This document shows positions 58,133 to 64,000 of a stretch of 64,000 nucleotides of DNA, in pieces. The stretch is from CATQHD01 sp965202675 (lineage in GTDB: Bacteria; Actinomycetota; Acidimicrobiia; Spongiisociales; Spongiisociaceae), in NCBI GenBank assembly GCA_965202675.1, contig OZ241842.1, forward strand, positions 2,604,001-2,668,000. The letters run 5' to 3'. The notes under the pieces are model-generated. The model did no database searches and was not told the DNA's origin. It was given only the letters and a program-made list of their open reading frames with translations. Within the stretch, counting starts at the first letter, position 1, and every line of letters begins with the position of its first letter. The position numbers and the translations under genes were made by a program.

Positions 58133-58710
58133 GCCCCTCCTTTCCGATCCGCAAGTTCATCGTCCAGGCCGAAGTAGAGCACAGCCGGGAAGGCGTCGCC
58201 GCCGACCCGCCCCTCTGCAAGGCGGTTGCGGCGGCCGTCATCCACAACCCCTACGCCGGCGCCTACTGCGAGGACCTGTCGGCGGCGGTGGAGTTCTCCG
58301 CCGGCCTCGGCCCCCGGCTGGGGGACATGGCCCTGGAAGCCCTGGGCGCGCCGGTCGCCTCCTACGGCAAGGGCGGGATCGCCGGCCTGGACGGTTCGCA
58401 GGAACACGCAGTGATGTTCCTGTCCACCGCCTTCGCCGACCCCTTCCGCGAGTTCATAGGGGGCGGGGTCGCGTGGATGTCGTCGGCCACCATCGTCGCG
58501 GCGGCGGGAACGCCCCTCACCATCCCCCTCGCCCACAAGGACGCCCTCTACGTCCGCGACAACTACGACGCGGTGACCCTCTATCCGGGCGACGCCCCCC
58601 GCCCCGACGAAGTGGTGGTTGCGGTGGCCGTCGCCAACCGGGGCCGCCTGAACGCCCGGCTGGGCGGTCTGGCCGCCGAAGATGTGATCGGCGGGGACGG
58701 GCTGCGCTAG
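58129..58710 (+). CDS. Amino-acid synthesis (AA_synth, DUF1185) family protein
   Basis: 193 residues: PIRKFIVQAEVEHSREG, AVIHNPYAGAYCEDLS, GKGGIAGLDGSQEH, and the central GGGVAWMSSATIVAAAGTPLTIPLAHKDALYVRDNYDA block that defines this family. The biochemical role is not established; members sit in catabolic operons for heterocycles and pyrimidine-like compounds. ATG overlaps the amidase stop (ATGA). Confidence 0.82.
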   Translation: MSPSFPIRKFIVQAEVEHSREGVAADPPLCKAVAAAVIHNPYAGAYCEDLSAAVEFSAGLGPRLGDMALEALGAPVASYGKGGIAGLDGSQEHAVMFLSTAFADPFREFIGGGVAWMSSATIVAAAGTPLTIPLAHKDALYVRDNYDAVTLYPGDAPRPDEVVVAVAVANRGRLNARLGGLAAEDVIGGDGLR

Positions 58711-58721
58711 GCGGCGGTAGG

Positions 58722-59918
58722 ATGGCCGGCCCCGAACGCACCGCGGTGGTCAATATCGGGACGCTGGTCAGCGGCGACCTGTCCCGGCCGGTGATCGAAG
58801 CCGACAGCCTGCTCATCGAGGGCGGGCGGATCGCGGCGGTCGGGTCGGGGCTGGGGGCGGAGGGCGTCGACCGGGTGATAGACGCCAACGGCGCCGCGGT
58901 GGGCCCCGGCCTGATCGATTCCCACTGCCACGTGGTGATCGGCGACTACACCCCCCGCCAGCAAACGGTGGGGTTCCTGAGCTCCTACGTGCACGGCGGG
59001 ATCACCCAGGCGGTGTCGCCCGGCGAGATCCACGCGCCCGGGCGGCCCCACGACGCCCACGGGGTGGTGGCGCTGGCCGTCCTCGCCCAGCGTTCGTGGA
59101 GCAACTACCGGCCCAACGGCATGAAGGTGCACGCCGGGGCGGTGGTGCTGGAGCCCACCCTGGAGGAAGGCCACTTCCGATATATGGCAAACCAGGGGAT
59201 CCGCCTCGCCAAGTTCGGGTTCGGGCGCTACGACGACCCCGCCGACGGCCTTCCCCAGGTGCGGGCCGCCCAGGAGGTCGGCATCAAGGTCATGTGCCAT
59301 TCGGGCGGCGCTTCCATCCCCGGCTCCAAGCCCATCACCGCCGAGCATCTCATGCTGCTGCGCCCCGATGTGTGCGGCCACATCAACGGCGGCCCCACCT
59401 CCCTGGACGACGAAGGAGTGGACGAGATCATCTCCTCAACGGACCTGGTGCTCCAGATCGTCCAGGCCGGCAACCTGCGCAGCGCCCTCCGCATCGTCGA
59501 GTCGGTGCTGGAACAGGGCGCCGAGCGCCGCGTCATCATCGGCTCCGACACCCCGACCGGCACCGGCGTCATGCCGCTGGGGGTGCTCAAGACCATGGCC
59601 GAGCTGTCCTCGCTCACCGGCGCCGACCCGGCCGTCGTGTGGGCCTGGGCGTCGGGCGCGACCGCCGACGTGTACGAGCTGGAAGCGGGGAAGATCGAAG
59701 CGGGCCGCCCCGCCGATCTGGTGATCGCCGACGCCCCCTGGGGTTCCCACGGGCGCGGCGCCCTCGGAGCGCTGGCCCGCGGCGACATACCGGGCGTCAG
59801 CGCGGTGATCATCGACGGCCGGATCAGGGCCCTGCGCAGCCGCAACACCCCGGCCGCCGCCCGCCGGGTAACGGTAACGCCCGAGGCGGGGGAGCTCCCG
59901 GGGTCGGCCCACGTCTGA
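58722..59918 (+). CDS. Enamidase-like amidohydrolase
   Basis: 398 residues. It closely follows the layout of enamidase from nicotinate fermentation, which hydrolyses 1,4,5,6-tetrahydro-6-oxonicotinate to 2-formylglutarate and ammonia. Landmarks are NIGTLVSGDLSRPVIEAD, HxH in LIDSHCHVVIGDYTPRQ, VSPGEIHAPGRPHDAHG, NGMKVHAGAV, CHSGGASIPGSKPITAEH, CGHINGGPTS, GSDTPTGTG and the end block GDIPGVSAVIIDG. Enamidase is the best match by pattern; a related six-membered lactam is possible. Nicotinate hydroxylase and oxonicotinate reductase are not in the window. Confidence 0.8.
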   Translation: MAGPERTAVVNIGTLVSGDLSRPVIEADSLLIEGGRIAAVGSGLGAEGVDRVIDANGAAVGPGLIDSHCHVVIGDYTPRQQTVGFLSSYVHGGITQAVSPGEIHAPGRPHDAHGVVALAVLAQRSWSNYRPNGMKVHAGAVVLEPTLEEGHFRYMANQGIRLAKFGFGRYDDPADGLPQVRAAQEVGIKVMCHSGGASIPGSKPITAEHLMLLRPDVCGHINGGPTSLDDEGVDEIISSTDLVLQIVQAGNLRSALRIVESVLEQGAERRVIIGSDTPTGTGVMPLGVLKTMAELSSLTGADPAVVWAWASGATADVYELEAGKIEAGRPADLVIADAPWGSHGRGALGALARGDIPGVSAVIIDGRIRALRSRNTPAAARRVTVTPEAGELPGSAHV

Positions 59919-60041
59919 TCCCGAATCCACCGAGGGGGCGTGATTCGGGGCCGAAAGTCGGGAAGCGCCTCTATCCGACCTGTTTTGACCTGGGATGACC
60001 GCCCAATCATGACATCACATATAGATGGTATGATGGCATAG

Positions 60042-60281
60042 GTGATCAGGACTCAAATCTCTGTTACCGAGGAACAGGCGGAGCGGCTGCGCCGTCTCGC
60101 CGCGGCCCGTCGAGTCTCCCAGGCGCATCTGGTGCGCCAGGCGGTGGAGGCCCTGCTGGACCGGGATGAACTGGAACAGCGGCTCGAGCGGGCCAGACGG
60201 CCCCTCGGCGCCTATGGGTCGGGGGGTTCCGACGCGGCTGTTCAACATGACGAGGCGCTCGCAGATGCTTTCTTGTCATGA
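60042..60281 (+). CDS. vapB: Ribbon-helix-helix antitoxin
   Basis: 79 residues, GTG start. The N-terminal RHH DNA-binding segment (IRTQISVTEEQAERLRRLAAARRVSQAHLVRQAVEALL) is followed by a charged tail that would wrap the toxin. A possible -10 element TATGAT (60029-60034) lies just upstream in an AT-rich patch. Its stop overlaps the ATG of the PIN toxin (ATGA). Confidence 0.8.
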   Translation: MIRTQISVTEEQAERLRRLAAARRVSQAHLVRQAVEALLDRDELEQRLERARRPLGAYGSGGSDAAVQHDEALADAFLS

Positions 60282-60694
60282 GCGCGCCGGTGCTGGTAGA
60301 CACATCGGCGCTCTACGCCCTGCTCGACGCCGACGATGCGGCCCACAGAGAGGCAGCCGCCGGTTGGCATCGTTTGCTCGACGGAATAGCAGAGGGAAGC
60401 CTTGCGGCTCTGACCCATTACGGAGTGGTGTTGGAGAGCAGCGCCCTTGTCCGGCATCGGCTCGGCCTGTCGGCTCTGCGGGATCTCCATGACGCTCTTC
60501 TGCCGATGATCGAGATATCCTGGATCGACGAGGGACTGCATACGAGGGCGGTCAGCGCTATGTTGGCGGCCGGGCGCCGGGGGGTTTCGCTCGTGGACCG
60601 GATATCGTTCGAGTTGATGCGCACGCGCGCTGTTGACCGCGCATTGGCCTTCGACGACGACTTCGCCGAACAGGGCTTCCTGCTCTTTCGTTGA
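60278..60694 (+). CDS. vapC: PIN-domain ribonuclease toxin
   Basis: 138 residues. Acidic catalytic positions of the PIN fold are present: Asp in LVDTSALYALLD, Glu in LESSALV, and Asp pair near SLVDRISFELM and AFDDDFAEQGF. VapC toxins cleave tRNA or rRNA and are neutralised by the adjacent VapB. Confidence 0.85.
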   Translation: MSAPVLVDTSALYALLDADDAAHREAAAGWHRLLDGIAEGSLAALTHYGVVLESSALVRHRLGLSALRDLHDALLPMIEISWIDEGLHTRAVSAMLAAGRRGVSLVDRISFELMRTRAVDRALAFDDDFAEQGFLLFR

Positions 60695-60788
60695 ACCGGC
60701 CCGGCACTCGTCTACCCATTGCCGGCAGCTGCGCCGTTGCCCGTCGGGGCCCCGCTGCGTGGATTCGGGCTGAGCCGCCCGGCCCGGG

Positions 60789-62741
60789 CTATCCGCCGGA
60801 CAGGGAGCTGCGGATGTCGAGTACGCCCTGGTCTTCAATCGGGTTCTCGGTGAACCGGATCGCGCTCTGGTCTGCCTTGAGGTAGTAATCGAACCAGTTT
60901 TTCGTGAAGTAGTTGCGTATGAAGACCGGCAGGTACACCTCGGCGCCGCCGACCATGCCCCAGCCCAGGGGGGTGTACGGCTCGCCCCGGAATCCGGGGT
61001 CGAGAACATCCCGGCCCACTGCTTTCCTCGAAAGCGTCGGCGGCGCGCTCCGGTACTGCTCTCCGTCCACTTCCAGGGGGTTCTGTTCGGAGAACAGAGC
61101 CGAGAAGTCGTCTACAAGCAGGCTGTGGTTCACATCTTTTACTGCAATGATCACCTTGTCGCCGGCGGCCCGGTTGTATGCGTTCCTGGCTATCGGCTGG
61201 GGGTTCTCGTCCGTGGGCAGGACCCTTTCCGGTTCGAGCAGCCAGATGTCCTCCGGGTCGCCTCCGGCGGCGAGGTAGGTGTTCCACATCAGGTTGCGGA
61301 ACACGTCCTGGACGAATGCGTCCTCCGTACCGTGGATCTGCATCACCGGCCCGGGGGCGCCGGCGGGCTGGCCGTCCTCGGCCGAGCCGCCGCCGAATAC
61401 GCCCGGCGGCTCCCAATAGCGGGGCGGGCCGTTGTTGTATCCGACGGCGGCGTCCACCCGCTCCGAGCTCGCGACGGCGAACTGCGCGGTCATGGAACCG
61501 AGCGAGTGCCCCATGACGCCGATGTTCTCCACGTCGATGCCGCCCGCGAAGGCGCCGCAGACTTCGGCGCCGTGCCCGGGTTGGCCGCGCGCCGCGTATT
61601 CCGAGGCGCACGAATCCCCGTCCTTGTCCAGGCTGAGGAGGCCGTCGATGACGGTTTCCACATCGGCCACCCGCTGCGCGAAAAAACTGCCCATCATTTC
61701 GCCCACCCGACCGGGGCCGCCCGGAACGGCGCTCAGCCCCGACGGGTCCGGCGGTCCTCCCAGCCCGGCCGGGTCCACGCCGAACAGATACTTGTAGAAA
61801 CCGGGGATGACCTTGAACTCCCCGAGAATCGTCCGGTACGCCCGGTCGACCGCCGCCGCGCCCGCCGCCCGCGCGTACACGGAGTCGGGGCTGTCCAGCG
61901 CGTTCGGCAGCGAGCTGTCGGAGATGAAACTCGGAGCTGCCACTACATAGCCGCGGCTGGCCAGATACTCCGCGAACGCCGTCCATTCGAACGAGAAGCC
62001 GCCCAGTCCGTGCGCCGCGATGATCACCGGAAACCTGCCGTCGGCGATGGGCGCCCCGTAGTGCGAATCGATGATCCGCTCTCTTGCCCCGGCAATTACC
62101 GCCTGCATCGCCCCCTGGTTCGAGAAGACGCCCCGCCCTTCGCCGTCGACCAGGTTGTAGAGGAAGAACATGGCTCTGGACTCGTACCGGCTGCTGAACG
62201 CCGGGCTGATGCTGGAAGCGAAATCGTCGAGGGTCGCCTTGCGCGCCGAACCCGGATCGTCCACCGGATACCACATGTGGGCCGCGACGATCTGGGTTTC
62301 GCCCGCGTCGTTGATCTCCTTCAGGACCGCTCGGTAGCCGTCGGAGGCGTGGACGGCGTTCCAGCCGTCGAACGGACGGTCCGGATCATGGAAATAGACC
62401 TTTCTCAGACCGACCGCGTACCCGCCCCTCTCTACGTATGAGCCCGGGGGAGGTTCGCCGCCGGCGCCGGCGGGTGCGTCGTCGGGGTCTGCGCCGGCCG
62501 GGGCGGCTGCCTTCGTCGTCTCGGATGCTTCCATCTCGTCTTCCGGTGCGTCGTCGGGGGCTATGCCGGCCGGGGTTGTTGCGGCCGGGGGCGGGGGCGG
62601 GTCGTCGGTTCGGGCATCGCGGCATCCCCACAGCAACAGGCCCGCCAGGACAGCCGCCGCGAGGGCCGCCGCCGCCGGGTACCGCGTGCGCCGGTTTCGT
62701 TTGGGCCTGTCCGATGCGGCTGTAATGAGCCCTCCGTTCAT
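60789..62741 (-). CDS. Lipoprotein alpha/beta hydrolase (PAF-acetylhydrolase/dienelactone-type)
   Basis: 650 residues. Basic N-terminus, hydrophobic segment and lipobox at Cys40 (LLWGC), then a ~60-residue Pro/Ala/Asp/Glu linker. The hydrolase domain shows VIIAAHGLGGFSFEWTAFAEYLASRGYVV, nucleophile elbow GHSLGSM, acid region MQIHGTEDAFV and catalytic His in KDVNHSLLVDD. Predicted to be surface-anchored; probable esterase or lipase. Convergent with vapC. Confidence 0.82.
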   Translation of the reverse strand: MNGGLITAASDRPKRNRRTRYPAAAALAAAVLAGLLLWGCRDARTDDPPPPPAATTPAGIAPDDAPEDEMEASETTKAAAPAGADPDDAPAGAGGEPPPGSYVERGGYAVGLRKVYFHDPDRPFDGWNAVHASDGYRAVLKEINDAGETQIVAAHMWYPVDDPGSARKATLDDFASSISPAFSSRYESRAMFFLYNLVDGEGRGVFSNQGAMQAVIAGARERIIDSHYGAPIADGRFPVIIAAHGLGGFSFEWTAFAEYLASRGYVVAAPSFISDSSLPNALDSPDSVYARAAGAAAVDRAYRTILGEFKVIPGFYKYLFGVDPAGLGGPPDPSGLSAVPGGPGRVGEMMGSFFAQRVADVETVIDGLLSLDKDGDSCASEYAARGQPGHGAEVCGAFAGGIDVENIGVMGHSLGSMTAQFAVASSERVDAAVGYNNGPPRYWEPPGVFGGGSAEDGQPAGAPGPVMQIHGTEDAFVQDVFRNLMWNTYLAAGGDPEDIWLLEPERVLPTDENPQPIARNAYNRAAGDKVIIAVKDVNHSLLVDDFSALFSEQNPLEVDGEQYRSAPPTLSRKAVGRDVLDPGFRGEPYTPLGWGMVGGAEVYLPVFIRNYFTKNWFDYYLKADQSAIRFTENPIEDQGVLDIRSSLSGG

Positions 62742-62841
62742 TGTTTCCTATGCAACCGCCCCGGTGTCCGGCTTATTCCTGCCGCCGGCGCCCCGGCTGT
62801 ATAATCCCGGTGATCCCGCCGGGACGAGGAAGGGCCTTCCG

Positions 62842-63444
62842 ATGAACTCATCGATCGAAGTCGTGGTTCCCGCCCGCGAGGGGAGGGGCGTCTACGTCGA
62901 CCGGGGGCAGCTGCTCGACATCGTCGACCTCGAAGGCCGTCAGGTGGGCGATCTGATCGCCTGGTTCCGCAGCGACCCGTCCGAATACATGTCCCCCACC
63001 CATACCGTTTCCTGCAACGCCTCGGTCCTGCTCGGCGTCGGATCGCAGGTGTTCTCCAACCGGCGCAATCCGGTGTTCACCATCGTGCGGGACGATGTCG
63101 GCAAACACGACATCATCGTCCCCTGCTGCGACCGCGAGCGGTACGAGCGGGACTACGGCCTGGACGACCATCCGCACTGCCTGGGCAACCTGGAACAGGC
63201 CCGCGACCTGCTGGGCGAGGACCGCGAACTTGCGGGCGAGGAGGCCTGGAATGTGTTCATGCACAACCGGGTGACCGACGAGGGGGCCGTCGTCACCGAT
63301 CCGGCCGCCCACGAGGCGGGGGCGGCCATCACCCTGCGCGCCCACGAGGACCTGGTGGCGCTGCTGTCCTCCTGCCCCCAGGATCTCACCCCCTGCAACG
63401 ATTTCAACCCCACCTCCATGCTGCTGAGGGTGCGGGGCGGGTAA
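62842..63444 (+). CDS. DUF1989 (urea carboxylase-associated) family protein
   Basis: 200 residues. Family blocks include VDLEGRQVGDLIAWF, SPTHTVSCNASVLLGVGSQVFSN, CCDRERYERDYG and AWNVFMHNRVTDEG, with Cys and His residues likely to bind metal. DUF1989 proteins accompany urea carboxylase, guanidine and amine-degradation genes; their reaction is not generally known. GAGGAAGG precedes the ATG. Confidence 0.82.
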   Translation: MNSSIEVVVPAREGRGVYVDRGQLLDIVDLEGRQVGDLIAWFRSDPSEYMSPTHTVSCNASVLLGVGSQVFSNRRNPVFTIVRDDVGKHDIIVPCCDRERYERDYGLDDHPHCLGNLEQARDLLGEDRELAGEEAWNVFMHNRVTDEGAVVTDPAAHEAGAAITLRAHEDLVALLSSCPQDLTPCNDFNPTSMLLRVRGG

Positions 63445-63476
63445 CGCCGACGCCGGAAACCGAAGGAGGTTCGCCT

Positions 63477-64000
63477 ATGGCCGCGACCGGAGCAGACCCC
63501 AAAGAAGCGCGCCGGGCGGATTCGGCCCGCAAGATACGCCCGCCGTTCGAGCTGGACCTGTCGCTGCGCTTCTACTCGCCGCAGGAAAACCTGGAGGGCA
63601 TGGAGCATCCCGCGGTGGCGGCGTTTCAGCAGTTCATCGCGGGGGAGTGGGTGCCGCCGGCCGCCGGGGGAGACAGGCGGGCGGCGCTGCTGATCCCATG
63701 CACCAAGTACAAGCCCTATTCCACCAGCCGGGAGCACCGCGCCGTCAACGGCGCCTTGCTGGAGGCCGGTTGGAAACCGGAGGGCCGCTCGACCGCCCCC
63801 GACGCCCTCCTCGAGGTACTGGACGACGGCGAGGCCCCCGAGGTGCTGCATGACGGGCCCCTCCGGCGGGGCGGCATCAGCCTCGACCGCTTCGTCATGT
63901 CGGAGCCGCTCGGCCTGGTCCCCTACGAACACATCTGCTACTGGCGGGGCGGCCCCAGCCCGGCGGCCTCCTACGACGATCCGGGGCTGTTCGAGTCGAG
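63477..64000 (+). CDS. DUF5591-type protein (3' truncated by window end)
   Basis: First 174 residues. The segment LIPCTKYKPYSTSREHRAVNGALLEAGW matches the DUF5591 domain found next to archaeosine-type tRNA-guanine transglycosylases, with later CYWRGGP. Role in a bacterium is unclear; it could be a stand-alone nucleotide- or tRNA-modification protein. AAGGAGG lies 5 nt before the ATG, 32 nt after the DUF1989 stop. Confidence 0.65.
   Translation, partial: MAATGADPKEARRADSARKIRPPFELDLSLRFYSPQENLEGMEHPAVAAFQQFIAGEWVPPAAGGDRRAALLIPCTKYKPYSTSREHRAVNGALLEAGWKPEGRSTAPDALLEVLDDGEAPEVLHDGPLRRGGISLDRFVMSEPLGLVPYEHICYWRGGPSPAASYDDPGLFES

Overview
This is a GC-rich (about 70% over most of its length), densely packed bacterial segment. 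Short intergenic gaps, many 4-nt ATGA/GTGA overlaps, GTG/TTG starts and lipoproteins with Thr/Glu/Ala/Pro-rich linkers suggest an uncultured actinobacterium, perhaps an Acidimicrobiia-type lineage. That placement is inference; no rRNA or marker gene is present. The content is mostly small-molecule catabolism: eight amidohydrolase-fold genes with several different relatives, two tandem pairs of paralogs, three SsuABC/TauABC-like uptake sets (complete or partial), and sugar and amino-acid oxidoreductases.

The most notable content lies between 3.2 and 21.2 kb. Three genes that look truncated are selenoprotein genes read through an in-frame UGA: a GrdB-like gene on the minus strand (3269-4591, Sec347), a second GrdB-like gene on the plus strand (17587-18894, Sec348), and grdA (20696-21166, Sec43). 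Both grdB-like UGAs are followed 11 nt later by a perfect hairpin that fits a bacterial SECIS element. Each grdB abuts a grdE-like gene, and the plus-strand set also has grdC. So the window encodes most of a glycine/sarcosine/betaine-reductase-type system: two alternative substrate-specific component B modules, one selenoprotein A and one component C subunit. GrdD and the selenocysteine machinery are not seen. Neighbours include a choline-sulfatase, a GcvT-fold protein, a BKACE (DUF849) enzyme, a 3-hydroxyacyl-CoA dehydrogenase, two deaminase-type amidohydrolases and an ABC uptake system. This suggests reductive use of choline-, betaine-, sarcosine- or related amine-derived compounds.

Layout: 1-16.2 kb holds a partial amidohydrolase, choline-sulfatase, GrdE/GrdB module A with DUF849, a substrate-binding lipoprotein, two TIM-barrel hydrolases, a GcvT-like protein, two permeases and an ATPase, a dehydrogenase and a second deaminase-type amidohydrolase. 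16.3-21.2 kb holds module B, grdC and grdA. 21.2-25.1 kb holds an alcohol dehydrogenase, an unrecognised Cys-motif protein with an unusual start, and a fucose-isomerase-fold protein. 25.1-30.6 kb is a lower-GC, island-like stretch with small hypothetical genes, a PIN-like/DUF433 toxin-antitoxin pair, a duplicated small ORF and two decayed fragments of the isomerase-like gene. 30.6-35.9 kb holds sugar-type dehydrogenases, a mutarotase, a lactonase-like hydrolase and a lone sugar ABC ATPase. 36.1-46.3 kb holds RtcB, an aminotransferase/hydroxyacid dehydrogenase pair, two amidohydrolases, a tandem pair of alpha/beta hydrolases, two duplicated coiled-coil tail-anchored proteins and an EamA transporter. 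46.4-51.2 kb is a complete ABC uptake system. 51.4-55.2 kb is a rearranged stretch with a duplicated deaminase/DUF2165 unit, an ISL3 transposase fragment and a Schlafen/AlbA-type ATP-binding regulator with a duplicated palindromic operator. 55.2-60 kb is a four-gene ring-opening operon including an enamidase. 60-64 kb holds a VapBC pair, a secreted hydrolase, a DUF1989 protein and a partial DUF5591 gene.
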